Shown: positions 1 through 7,001 of the stretch, piece after piece
Layout of the letters: each line of letters starts with the position of its first letter
Numbering within the stretch: the first letter of the stretch is position 1
Assembly: GCA_003133265.1 (NCBI GenBank)
Contig: PKWQ01000027.1
Location: 449-24,562 of the forward strand
Reading direction: 5' to 3'
From: Acetobacteraceae bacterium
GTDB taxonomy: Bacteria; Pseudomonadota; Alphaproteobacteria; Acetobacterales; Acetobacteraceae
Length of the DNA: 24,114 bases
Notes under the pieces: generated by a model
Told to the model about the DNA's origin: nothing
Database searches by the model: none
What the model saw: only the letters and a program-made list of their open reading frames with translations
Program-made: the position numbers and the translations under genes

Positions 1-309
1 TTCCTGTCGTGCCTGTCGCGCGGCGCGCTGGAGACCGCCGCCAGGACCGAGAGCGTCAACATCGCACCCCGCGCGAAGGACACGCGGGCGCGCATGGTCA
101 CGCGCTTCAAGGACGGCGGCTTCGTCTATCCGGGCGCGCTCTTCCAACTGACGCCGGAGGAGCAGGAAGCTGCGGCGGCGCATCGGCACAGGCGCTCCGC
201 CGCCGGTTGGGTCGGCCCGGTGACCGGCGAAGACGACAGCGCCGCCGAGCCGGTGGCCGGCGACGAAGACGATGCCGGTTCCGCCAGCGACCTGCGCGAG
301 GCCGCCTGA
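1..309 (+). CDS. 3' end of an unidentified gene, possibly ParB-like
   Basis: The reading frame is open from the first base of the window and stops at TGA 307-309, so about 102 C-terminal residues are visible and the start lies outside. The fragment opens with a helical, alanine-rich stretch. It continues with a segment around the motif FVYPGALFQLTPEE, and ends in an acidic, low-complexity tail rich in Asp, Glu and Ala. The FVYPGALF-type segment followed by a charged tail reminds me of the C-terminal parts of plasmid ParB-like partition proteins of alphaproteobacteria. No diagnostic ParB motif is inside the window, so this is weak recollection rather than identification. A strong hairpin follows the stop codon. 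An internal ATG at 94 exists but is probably not the true start. Confidence 0.5.
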   Translation, partial: FLSCLSRGALETAARTESVNIAPRAKDTRARMVTRFKDGGFVYPGALFQLTPEEQEAAAAHRHRRSAAGWVGPVTGEDDSAAEPVAGDEDDAGSASDLREAA

Positions 310-322
310 CCCGACAGCAGCG

Positions 323-350
323 CCTGCCCTGGCCGTCGCGCCAGGGCAGG
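323..350 (+). terminator. Hairpin after the first gene, possible terminator
   Basis: Arms CCTGCCCTGGC (323-333) and GCCAGGGCAGG (340-350) are perfect 11-bp inverted repeats around a 6-nt loop. The hairpin lies 14 nt after the stop at 309 and 26 nt before the next start codon. No T-run follows, so it is not a classical intrinsic terminator. It could be a Rho-assisted 3' end or a processing or attenuation structure between the two ORFs. Confidence 0.4.
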
Positions 351-375
351 TGCGCTCTATCCCGAGGACACTGTC

Positions 376-540
376 ATGACTTACCTCTCTCCGGATGGCG
401 GAGCCATGTCGCAGCAGCCATCGACGCTCAGCCGCCAGATGCTGGACCTGCAGATCGCCCTGCGCCGTGCGCGGCTGGCCGAACTCGAAACCGGGATGAT
501 CGCCGCCTGCGAGGCGGCGGCCCTGGGTGCGCGCTCCTAG
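376..540 (+). CDS. Small hypothetical protein (54 aa)
   Basis: This ATG-initiated ORF has a plausible GAGG ribosome binding site at 364-367, 8 nt upstream of the start, and ends at TAG 538-540. The 54-residue product is mostly a predicted amphipathic helix (LSRQMLDLQIALRRARLAEL). It has no signal peptide, Cys or membrane segment, so a small coiled-coil or DNA/protein-binding helper is imaginable. I do not recognise the family. It follows the first gene after a hairpin and ends just before the remnant of tcuA begins, so it may mark the edge of an insertion or deletion. The ribosome binding site supports it being real, but it is short enough to be a chance ORF. Confidence 0.4.
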   Translation: MTYLSPDGGAMSQQPSTLSRQMLDLQIALRRARLAELETGMIAACEAAALGARS

Positions 541-1142
541 GCGAGCGCTACATACCCGCTCTTCATCGATGAGGGTGCTGACTACCGCAACTACAACTAC
601 GCGAAATACGGTCGCGAGGTGATGAAGCAGCCGCCGTGGACGGTGGTGCAGATTTTCGACCGCAAGACGATCGGCATCGTGGGCGACGAGTATCGCATCC
701 GCCAAGTCACCAAGGCCGAGGCGGATACGATCGAGGAGTTGGTACACAAACTGGACATCGATCCGAAGGGCCTGAGTCGCACCGTAAGTCGGTTCAACGC
801 CGCCTACCGTCCTGGCGACTACGATCCGTCGGTCCTGGGCGGCAAGCGCACCGACGGGATCGTGCCGCCGAAGTCGAACTGGGCATTGCCGATCGGCGCG
901 CCGTCCTTCACCGGGTTCGTCGTCACCTGCGGCACCACCTTCACCTTCGGCGGGCTGCGGATCAACGAAGCGGGAGAAGTGCAGGACGAGGCCGACCACG
1001 CGATTCAGAGTCTGTATGCTGCGGGCGCGGTCGTGAGGGCGTATTCTACCAAAACTATCTCGGCGGCGCAGGGCCGACGGCAGGTTCGGTGTTCGGCCGC
1101 GTCGCAGGCGTCGGCGCCGGGCGCCATGCTCGAGCCGGGTGA
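541..1142 (+). pseudogene. tcuA: Tricarballylate dehydrogenase TcuA-like flavoprotein, C-terminal remnant
   Basis: Reading from about 553 gives YPLFIDEGADYRNYNYAKYG, then a stretch with GGLRINEAGEVQD and LYAAG. These are typical of the C-terminal third of FAD-dependent tricarballylate dehydrogenase/fumarate-reductase-type flavoproteins, which oxidise a carboxylate side chain. The N-terminal FAD-binding GxGxxG region is absent: the frame is closed by TAG at 538-540 and unrelated sequence lies upstream. Near 1033-1045 the reading frame jumps. The first frame reads LYAAGAVVR, while the expected end (GVFYQNYLGGAGPTAGSVFGRVAG) continues in a frame shifted by one base and stops at TGA 1140-1142. 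Truncation plus frameshift make this a pseudogene. The substrate assignment rests on family resemblance only; another succinate dehydrogenase/fumarate reductase flavoprotein is possible. Confidence 0.75.
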
Positions 1143-1199
1143 GCGGGATCGCCCGCGCGCCCGAAGGGTTATCAGCCAGATCGACAAGGAGGATGGACG

Positions 1200-1541
1200 A
1201 TGGAACAAAATCGACATGAACCGGCGGCGGCGGCGGCGGTGGACGGGAAGACCCGGACCATCGTGCAGACCCCGGACCTGCGGGTGGTGGAATACGTGCT
1301 GCAACCCGGCGACAGTCTGTCCTGGCACCATCATTCCGAGATCACCGACCTGTTCTACTGTCTGGAAGGCGGGATCAGCGTGGAGCTTCGGAATCCCGCG
1401 CGGAAACTGCTGCTGCGCCCGGGTGAGACTTGCACGGTGCCGCCCAAGGCCGTGCATCGCTCGGGCAACGCGGCGGGCGGCGTCAGCCGCTATCTGCTGG
1501 TGCAGGGTGTCGGCCGGTACGATTTCATCAAGGCCACCTGA
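1200..1541 (+). CDS. Cupin-domain protein
   Basis: This is a 113-residue single-domain cupin. Motif 1 is PGDSLSWHHHSEITDLFYCLEGG, with clustered His residues and a Glu two positions after the last His. Motif 2 is PGETCTVPPKAVHRSGN, containing the conserved PG, His and Asn. Together they form the usual metal site of the beta-barrel. A very strong AAGGAGG (1186-1192), 7 nt before ATG 1200, fixes the start. It follows the tcuA remnant by 57 nt in the same direction and may once have been its operon partner. Cupins in this position often are small isomerases, sensors or metal-binding accessory proteins. The substrate cannot be told. No signal peptide is present, so it is expected to be cytoplasmic. 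Confidence 0.85.
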   Translation: MEQNRHEPAAAAAVDGKTRTIVQTPDLRVVEYVLQPGDSLSWHHHSEITDLFYCLEGGISVELRNPARKLLLRPGETCTVPPKAVHRSGNAAGGVSRYLLVQGVGRYDFIKAT

Positions 1542-2040
1542 GGCATCGGCGCGGGCGATCCGGCGGCGCGCCGGCCCGGGTCGGCGCGCCACCGGTCCCG
1601 TACCGGTGCGCCACTGCCGACGTGGCACAGCATGACAATCTCGCACAGCACCGACCGAGCGATCTCCTCCGGCGTGCGCGGCGCGAGGTCGAGCCCGGCC
1701 GGCGCATGCATCCGGGCCGAGCCTTCCTCCCCGAAGCCCTCCGACCACAGATAATCGAGCACCAGCCGCGAGCGTTTCCGGCTGGTGATCAGCGCCACTT
1801 AGCACACCGGGAGTACAGGGCACGCTGCATGGACTGGTGGTGGTCGCCCTTGTGCTGCGGGGCGATCACCACATAGTCCTCGGTCAGGAGCCGGAAGGCG
1901 GCGGGATACCGCTCGCGATCGGCGCGCGGGTCATCCACGACGATATCGAGGTCCATGGTCGCGCCGATCGCACACAGCCACTCGGCCGTCCGTCCCTCGC
2001 CGGTGCGAAGGCAGTCGAGCGCGCCATGGCAGACGGTCAA
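1490..2040 (-). pseudogene. xdhC: XdhC/CoxI-family molybdo-hydroxylase maturation protein, broken C-terminal part
   Basis: On the minus strand, one frame (from about 2000 to 1795) reads TAEWLCAIGATMDLDIVVDD followed by DYVVIAPQHKGDHHQSM. A second frame (from 1798) reads ALITSRKRSRLVLDYLWSEGF and HAPAGLDLAPRTPEEIA. Joined, they match the C-terminal Rossmann-like XdhC_C domain, whose family inserts sulfurated molybdenum cofactor into xanthine-dehydrogenase-type enzymes. The frames meet at about 1795-1800, where a small deletion would explain the shift. The N-terminal XdhC/CoxI domain is missing, because the MFS gene ends two bases away. Homology fades near 1580, and the second frame runs on to a stop at 1490 inside the cupin gene. 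Truncation plus frameshift indicate a dead gene. Confidence 0.7.
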
Positions 2041-2041
2041 T

Positions 2042-3292
2042 TCAGCGCAGCCGCCCCCATCTCGACTGGCGCATCACCAGGAAGCCGACAAGCGCCAGAT
2101 TGGCGAGGTTGAACACCACGCCAGAGCCGAAGGCCGGCGCGTAGAAGCCAAAATGATCGTAGATACGCCCGGCGAACCAGCTGCCGAATGCCATTCCGCT
2201 CATCGCGGTGAACAGCACCAGCGGGATGCGCCACGACGCCTCGGCCGACGGGAACAGGTCGCGGATCGACACCACATAGGCGGGGATAATGCCCGAGAAG
2301 CCGAATCCATAACCGGCGGCGACGACGAATAGGCCGGCCTCGTTCTGGATCAGCAGGAAGGCGCCGATCGACACCGCCTGAAAGGCGGAGCCCGCCAGCA
2401 CGGTCTTCAGCCCGCCGTGACGATCGGCGAACGCGCCCCAGAACTGCCGCGAGATGAACGCGCAACCCAGCAGCACCGACAGCATCATCGCCCCCGTCGC
2501 CGCGCCGAGGCCGATGTCGCCGCAGAACGCCACCAGATGCGCCTGCGGGATCGCCATCGGCACGCAGCAGCAGACGCTGGCCGCGCAGATGATCGCCTGC
2601 ACGGCATTGGGCCGCAGCCCGAGCACGCGCGCCCGGGATACCGGGATCGCCACACGTTTGGTTCCGGCGCCAAACGCGCCTGGAGTTGGGCGAAGGAACA
2701 GGGCGGCGAGCGGCAGCGCACCCAGCAATATAACTCCGGCGTAACCCAGATAGGTGACCCGCCAGCCGGACCCGGCGATCAGCCGCTCGAACGCAGTGGG
2801 CCAAATCACGCCCGCGACGTATTGGCCCGACGAGATCAGCGCGATCGCGGTGCCGCGCCTACGATCGAACAAGCGACTGACATAGATCACCAGCGGCGGG
2901 TAGATCGCCCCCATTCCCAAAAACCCGATCAGCACGCCGTGCCCTATATAGAGCGCCCAGACATGCCCGGTCGATGACAGCGCAAGTCCCAAGGCGACCA
3001 TGACGATGCCCATCAGCACACTGTTACGAACGCCGATCCGATCGGCGAGCCAGCCCATGACGATGCCGCCCAGCCCCGTCCCGATCCAGGTCAGTGCGCC
3101 GGCGAGTGCCAGGATCGAGCGCGATACACCGAGATCAAGCTCTATCGCTCGAAGCCCGACCACGATCAGCAAGGTCGAACCATACGCCACCGAGAGGATC
3201 GCGAGCGTCACCCCGGCCGCCATCCACGATGCACGACTCTCTATTGATGCCGGTTGCGGATTCGCCAGGAACGGGCCGGCATCGTCGGGCAT
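2042..3292 (-). CDS. Major facilitator superfamily transporter
   Basis: The 416-residue protein has about twelve hydrophobic segments in two halves of six. The MFS loop signature after segment 2 is visible as GWLADRIGVRNSV, and an equivalent loop in the second half reads GAFADRHGGLKTV. It is an inner-membrane secondary transporter. The ATG at 3292 is preferred because GGAG lies 8 nt upstream; a TTG at 3313 would add seven residues with no good ribosome site. It neighbours remnants of a carboxylate-oxidising flavoprotein and a molybdo-enzyme helper, so an organic-acid or aromatic-acid substrate is a reasonable guess, but nothing in the sequence fixes it. Its frame is intact while the genes around it are broken. 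Confidence 0.88.
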   Translation of the reverse strand: MPDDAGPFLANPQPASIESRASWMAAGVTLAILSVAYGSTLLIVVGLRAIELDLGVSRSILALAGALTWIGTGLGGIVMGWLADRIGVRNSVLMGIVMVALGLALSSTGHVWALYIGHGVLIGFLGMGAIYPPLVIYVSRLFDRRRGTAIALISSGQYVAGVIWPTAFERLIAGSGWRVTYLGYAGVILLGALPLAALFLRPTPGAFGAGTKRVAIPVSRARVLGLRPNAVQAIICAASVCCCVPMAIPQAHLVAFCGDIGLGAATGAMMLSVLLGCAFISRQFWGAFADRHGGLKTVLAGSAFQAVSIGAFLLIQNEAGLFVVAAGYGFGFSGIIPAYVVSIRDLFPSAEASWRIPLVLFTAMSGMAFGSWFAGRIYDHFGFYAPAFGSGVVFNLANLALVGFLVMRQSRWGRLR

Positions 3293-3537
3293 GAAGTAGT
3301 CTCCGTCGACCAATCCTCAATGCTGGACCCGTACCGCGGTCGAAGCTATTGCCTGCGCATAATACCAGCCATGTTGTATGCCGCGACCGTCGCCCTGTCG
3401 CAGCCGCCATCGCCGGAGACGACGCCCTCGACGTGCCTTGACGGATACGCCAGGTTCAAAGTCTCGCCGCATCTGGCTCTCGTTGGCGGCGACCGAAGCC
3501 AAGCGCAGCAGATTTGCTACGTCCAATGGAGGACAGA

Positions 3538-3807
3538 ATGAGCGACGGACCATCACCGTCCCGTGGCCCCGATCTCAATCAGGAGGTTGCGCTGGACAGG
3601 CTCGCGGACCTCGGGCATGTCGGGGACGAACCCGCCCTGTTCGTGCGTCGCGCCGGAGACATGTTTACCGTCGGCGCGACCTGCACCCACTACGGCACAC
3701 CTCCGGCCGATGGCCTGCTGGTCGATGATACTATTCGCTGTTCATGGCGCCACGCCTGCTTCACCCTGCGCGCCGATTTGGCGTCCGAGCAAGAGAGGGG
3801 TTTATGA
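3538..3807 (+). pseudogene. Truncated Rieske-domain protein lacking a cluster ligand
   Basis: The 89-residue ORF starts at ATG 3538 with GGAGGA 4 nt upstream. It has the opening of an AIF-type Rieske domain, the N-terminal domain of some FAD-dependent ferredoxin reductases. The first ligand pair is CTH (CTHYGTPPADGLLV). The second reads RCSWRHACFTLR, where the family normally has C-x-W-H-H. The ligand His three residues after Cys is Arg here, and only the neighbouring His remains. The protein then ends about twelve residues later, whereas Rieske domains run on and the reductase form has several hundred further residues. It overlaps the next gene by 4 nt (TGA 3805-3807, ATG 3804). I read it as a decayed 5' fragment; a functional repurposed stub is less likely. 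Confidence 0.6.
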
Positions 3808-4187
3808 TGACGCATGCAATCGCGGCCGAAAGTATTCGACTGAAGCGCGTGTATGAGTCCGCCTCGTCCGAGGATGGGATGCGCATTCTGGTCGACCGGC
3901 TCTGGCCGCGCGGGTTGCGCAAGGAGGATGCCGCCGTCGATCGCTGGTTGAAGGAGATCGCCCCAAGCACTGAGCTTCGCCAGTGGTTCGGGCACGATCC
4001 GGTTCGCTGGCCGGAGTTCCGCCGCCGCTATGCCGCGGAGCTCCGCCAGCACACCACGATGCTGGACGAGATTCGTGAATTGGCAAAACAGGGAACCGTA
4101 ACGCTGGTGTTCGGTGCCCACGACGAGCAGCATAACGATGCCGTGGTGTTGCGGGAGGTGCTTCTGAAAGGCAGCAAGGCACAATGA
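3804..4187 (+). CDS. DUF488 family protein
   Basis: This 127-residue protein has the hallmarks of the short DUF488 family: LVDRLWPRGLRKE near residues 30-43, the segment LKEIAPSTELRQWFGHDP, FRRRYAAEL, and a closing strand TLVFGAHDEQHNDAVVL. Length agrees with the family. The function is unknown; members are soluble cytoplasmic proteins. Two consecutive ATG codons (3804 and 3807) are possible starts, with a purine-rich AGAGAGGGG just upstream. The first overlaps the stop of the truncated Rieske ORF by 4 nt, which suggests former translational coupling. A hairpin follows about 100 nt downstream. Confidence 0.88.
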   Translation: MMTHAIAAESIRLKRVYESASSEDGMRILVDRLWPRGLRKEDAAVDRWLKEIAPSTELRQWFGHDPVRWPEFRRRYAAELRQHTTMLDEIRELAKQGTVTLVFGAHDEQHNDAVVLREVLLKGSKAQ

Positions 4188-4286
4188 GTATCATCGGGCT
4201 TCACGCATTCAGGTCGGACGCGCGGAAACATCTTCGCATGGGTCATTGCTTCAACCGGTTGGCGTGTGTCTCCTCACAAGTGCGAA

Positions 4287-4303
4287 GCCGGGCAACGCCC
4301 GGC
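4287..4303 (+). terminator. Short GC hairpin between DUF488 gene and AhpD-like gene
   Basis: GCCGGGC (4287-4293), AAC and GCCCGGC (4297-4303) form a perfect 7-bp stem with a 3-nt loop, 99 nt after the DUF488 stop and 28 nt before the next start. No T-run follows. It may end the upstream transcript or sit in the leader of the downstream gene. The rest of 4188-4331 shows no convincing gene. Confidence 0.3.
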
Positions 4304-4331
4304 CCCAGTCGAAACCTGAAAGGCGAAATCC

Positions 4332-4673
4332 ATGGCAGACCGAATGTATCCTCCCACCACGCGTGAACTGGCACAGCAGCGGCGCGAACTGGCCCCCGCC
4401 GCGCAGGCGGCATTCGACGCGTTCGGCAAGGCGGTATTCGCCGACGGGGCATTGACGGTGAAGATGAAGCAGATCATCGCGGTCGCGGTGGCGCACGTCA
4501 CGCAATGCCCCTACTGCATCAAGGGCCACACCAAGGCCGCGCTCCGCGCCGGCGCCACGCAGCAGGAGCTGATGGAAGCGATCTGGGTCGCCGCGGAAAT
4601 GCGGGCCGGCGGCGCCTATGCGCACGCGACACTGATGCTGGACACGCTGAACGCCGAGCCGAGCAAGCCATGA
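4332..4673 (+). CDS. Carboxymuconolactone decarboxylase / AhpD-like protein
   Basis: The 113-residue protein carries the family's redox motif CPYCIKGH (C59, C62, H66), preceded by the helix KMKQIIAVAVAHVTQ and followed by the helices of an all-alpha AhpD fold (ALRAGATQQELMEAIWVAAEM). Such proteins act as small thiol peroxidase partners or peroxidases; lactone-decarboxylase activity is not implied, because the CxxC-His pattern points to AhpD-type redox chemistry. A GAAAGG stretch lies about 10 nt before ATG 4332. It converges with nnrS, whose stop is 48 nt downstream on the other strand. A second AhpD-like gene occurs at 8771-9226, longer and not a close copy. Confidence 0.85.
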   Translation: MADRMYPPTTRELAQQRRELAPAAQAAFDAFGKAVFADGALTVKMKQIIAVAVAHVTQCPYCIKGHTKAALRAGATQQELMEAIWVAAEMRAGGAYAHATLMLDTLNAEPSKP

Positions 4674-4721
4674 GCTGACAGGCGCACGCACGGCCCGGCC
4701 GCTTCCCGCTGGCTTCAGCCG

Positions 4722-5948
4722 CTAGATCGGCCGCGGGCTGGCCTCGCGTGCGATCCGTGGGAACATAAGGGGCCGCAGGTAAAGCAGGGCGAACAGGCCG
4801 AAGGCACTGCTCCACGCCATGCCGGCAAGCCATAGCAGCGCTACGTACTGCGCACCGCCAAGTGGCGCGAGCAGCCGCAACACGGCAGCCAGTGTCACCA
4901 GGGCATAGACGGTTGTCGTTCCGGGACCAGCGATGAGCGGACGCCCGGTATGGCCGAGCGTCGTCCGCGTCATCACCGCCAATGTCATGCAGCCCGCGGC
5001 GCCAGCGGTGAGCGCGTGCAACGCCGTGGTTTGTGGCAGCCACGGTACGAGCGCGTTAAGCCCGAGCAACAGGAACCCGACCGCGAGCCACCCGTAGCCC
5101 AGATGCAGGACCCAGAGCAGCGGCTCGCGCAGCGTCGCGAGGCCACGCCAGCGTGCCAGCCGCAAGCAAAGGGCAACACCGGCCGCCAGGCAGACCCAGG
5201 GCATGACGACGCCGTCGGGCGCGAGCACCCAGGCGGCCAGGGCAATCGCCGTCAGGACGAGCGCGACCCGGTCCACCCAGTTGAACACCGCCGGCAACCG
5301 GACATCCGGCCGCTGCTTGACCAGCCAGTTGCGTGTGAAGCTCGGGATGATCCGCCCGCCGACGAAGCTGATGAGCATGAGCAGCGTCGCGACGCCGATC
5401 CGGTTTCCCACCGCCGCGGTATCGGCGACGCCGACGGCGTCGAGGTGCACCAGCGCATTTCCGCCCAGCAGAAACGTCAACGCCGCCAGCATCGGCAGAT
5501 TACGCCAGTTGCGGCCGGCGATGATCTCGCGCGCGACCACAGCCAGGAACACGAGCGGAAAGGCGAGATCGAGCGCCGCCGCGGCGCTGGCACCAGTATA
5601 GGACGACAACAGCATCGCCGCCCGTCCGGCAAGCCACAGAACCACCAGGATGGCGAGTGGCCCGCCCTGCAGCGGCATGCGTCCGGTCCAGTTGGGAATC
5701 GCCGTCAGCAGGAACCCCGCAACTGTCGCCGCCGCATAACCAAAGACCATCTCATGCACGTGCCAGACAACCGGCGGCAGCGTGGCCGGCAGCGGCACCA
5801 GTCCGACGAAGGCCGCAACCCATAACGGAATGGCAAGGCTCGCCCAGATCGCGGACAGCAGAAAGAACGGCCGGAAGCCGGCCGACAGCAGCGCAAGCCC
5901 AGGCTGCGAACGGTAGCGGGGGATCGGTGTCACGTTATGCCCGGACAA
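4722..5948 (-). CDS. nnrS: NnrS family heme-binding membrane protein
   Basis: The 408-residue protein has about twelve hydrophobic segments and the NnrS signature WHVHEMVFGYAAATVAGF, followed by LLTAIPNWTGR, near residues 62-90. A later MTRTTLGHTGRPL stretch is also typical. NnrS proteins are heme- and copper-containing inner-membrane proteins that relieve nitric-oxide stress and are usually regulated by NnrR. The frame opens at TTG 5948. GTG 5933 is an alternative, and neither has a strong ribosome site, so the start is uncertain by a few residues. It lies 51 nt downstream of the BON-domain gene, which has an NnrR-type box 56 nt before its start, so both are probably co-transcribed. Confidence 0.92.
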   Translation of the reverse strand: MSGHNVTPIPRYRSQPGLALLSAGFRPFFLLSAIWASLAIPLWVAAFVGLVPLPATLPPVVWHVHEMVFGYAAATVAGFLLTAIPNWTGRMPLQGGPLAILVVLWLAGRAAMLLSSYTGASAAAALDLAFPLVFLAVVAREIIAGRNWRNLPMLAALTFLLGGNALVHLDAVGVADTAAVGNRIGVATLLMLISFVGGRIIPSFTRNWLVKQRPDVRLPAVFNWVDRVALVLTAIALAAWVLAPDGVVMPWVCLAAGVALCLRLARWRGLATLREPLLWVLHLGYGWLAVGFLLLGLNALVPWLPQTTALHALTAGAAGCMTLAVMTRTTLGHTGRPLIAGPGTTTVYALVTLAAVLRLLAPLGGAQYVALLWLAGMAWSSAFGLFALLYLRPLMFPRIAREASPRPI

Positions 5949-5999
5949 TGGCGGGATGCCTGCCCTGCTCCCATCCGCATCGGCTCCGCCCCCCGACCG

Positions 6000-6479
6000 C
6001 TATTCACACGCGACCCAGAGGTCATCAATGATTGCCACCGCCTCAGGCGTTGCAGCGGCGATCCTGCGGAGCGTCAACGCTGCATGCATGCTATCAGCCT
6101 CTCCGAACAAGTGCACGACGCCACCCATTACCGCGATTCCCACGAAGTCGGCGGCAATCCAGGATTCCCGCCGCAACGCGCCCATCAGGCGCGACTGTAT
6201 CCGGGCATCGTTTGCGCGTGCCAAATAACCTTCGGGGGCGCAATCTGCTGTCGCGGTCCACGTCTGGGGTCGATCGATGAACCCGCTGAATGTTTTACCC
6301 CGGAACACCGGTAACCGGCCTGCCGGATGCTGATCGGTCCACACCTCCGCCGGCCGGCTGCCGCACGCCTGCCCGGAAGATGCCGCGCTGCCGCTAGCAC
6401 GGTAGAGCCCCACGGCGTCCGTCGCTCTGATCGTATCGAGCATCGCGGACTCCGTGGTGAACGCGGTGACTGCATTCAT
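6000..6479 (-). CDS. BON-domain protein under a predicted NnrR box
   Basis: The 159-residue product has an unconserved N-terminal half of about 85 residues and a C-terminal BON domain (about 88-157). The domain begins DARIQSRLMGALRRESWI and contains the typical glycine turn VVHLFGEADS and a final helix-strand AAATPEAVAIIDDLWV. BON domains bind phospholipid surfaces or other proteins and are often periplasmic, but no signal peptide is visible here. ATG 6479 is chosen over longer starts because GGAGG lies 8 nt upstream. The preceding 127 nt after the DUF6522 stop contain a perfect TTGCG-N4-CACAA dyad. nnrS follows 51 nt downstream. A role in NO metabolism is inferred from this context only. Confidence 0.8.
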   Translation of the reverse strand: MNAVTAFTTESAMLDTIRATDAVGLYRASGSAASSGQACGSRPAEVWTDQHPAGRLPVFRGKTFSGFIDRPQTWTATADCAPEGYLARANDARIQSRLMGALRRESWIAADFVGIAVMGGVVHLFGEADSMHAALTLRRIAAATPEAVAIIDDLWVACE

Positions 6480-6535
6480 CGTTCCTGCCTCCGTCTGGAT
6501 CACGCGCAACCTGAACGAGACATCCAGTTTTGACG

Positions 6536-6549
6536 TTGTGCCAGCGCAA
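6536..6549 (-). promoter_or_regulatory. NnrR-type operator upstream of the BON gene and nnrS
   Basis: On the minus strand the site reads TTGCGCTGGCACAA, exactly TTGCG-N4-CACAA, the motif I know for NnrR, the NO-responsive CRP/FNR-family activator of denitrification genes. It sits 56 nt before the start codon at 6479. I see no clear -10 hexamer at the ideal spacing. Three other copies in the window have nearly the same distance to a start codon. Confidence 0.75.
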
Positions 6550-6606
6550 ACACCGCAGTGTCGGGAACGATATTTCCGCGGCTGGCCACACATCCGCAGG
6601 TGCGGC

Positions 6607-6894
6607 TCAGTCCTGAACGACCGCGCCGGCCTCGGGGCTCACAATCACCCGGCATCTGCGTCCGCGATAGAGAAAGGTCACGCGATATCGCCCGACATCG
6701 TCGTCGATGCCACGCTCGGTTCTCTGATAGACGATCCCTCGCCTGATTGCAGCCATGAATGCGTCCGAGGCGAGCCCGAGGCGCGGCGCGATCAGGTCTG
6801 CGTCGATGATAAGCTGTGCGTCCTCGCTGCGGCGATCTTCGGACGCGGCGTCGCTGGCTTGGTCGACGCCGACGGCGGGTTGGTCCGGTGTCAT
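6607..6894 (-). CDS. DUF6522 family protein
   Basis: The 95-residue protein matches a small family I know as DUF6522. The core reads DADLIAPRLGLASDAFMAAI, then RRGIVYQRTERGIDDDVGRY and VTFLYRGRRCRVIV. It looks like a compact helix-turn-helix-like front followed by a beta-hairpin, with no signal peptide or membrane segment. The function is unknown; relatives are, as I recall, often near nitrate or NO metabolism genes. A GAGG about 5 nt before ATG 6894 supports the start. An NnrR-type box lies 52 nt upstream, with TAGAAC placed where the -10 element of a class II promoter would be. It is probably transcribed on its own or read through into the BON gene and nnrS. Confidence 0.82.
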   Translation of the reverse strand: MTPDQPAVGVDQASDAASEDRRSEDAQLIIDADLIAPRLGLASDAFMAAIRRGIVYQRTERGIDDDVGRYRVTFLYRGRRCRVIVSPEAGAVVQD

Positions 6895-6946
6895 CGTGTC
6901 CTCGTCATGCTCGGCCGCGTTCTATCCCCCGCTTCCTGCCCGATTT

Positions 6947-6960
6947 TTGCGCGGGCACAA
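6947..6960 (+). promoter_or_regulatory. NnrR-type operator upstream of the DUF6522 gene
   Basis: TTGCGCGGGCACAA is a perfect TTGCG-N4-CACAA dyad, 52 nt before the start codon at 6894 of the leftward gene. A -10-like TAGAAC on the minus strand (6924 to 6919) puts the predicted transcript start near 6912 and the box centre at -41.5, the standard class II activator position for this protein family. Confidence 0.78.
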
Positions 6961-7001
6961 ACGGTCGCTTCCGCAATCGGCGCCCGCACGCGATCGTCGC
7001 C

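Noticed and set aside
4184..4366. 60-codon ORF overlapping the end of the DUF488 gene
   Set aside because: No ribosome site and low-complexity product; it runs into the leader and start of the AhpD-like gene.
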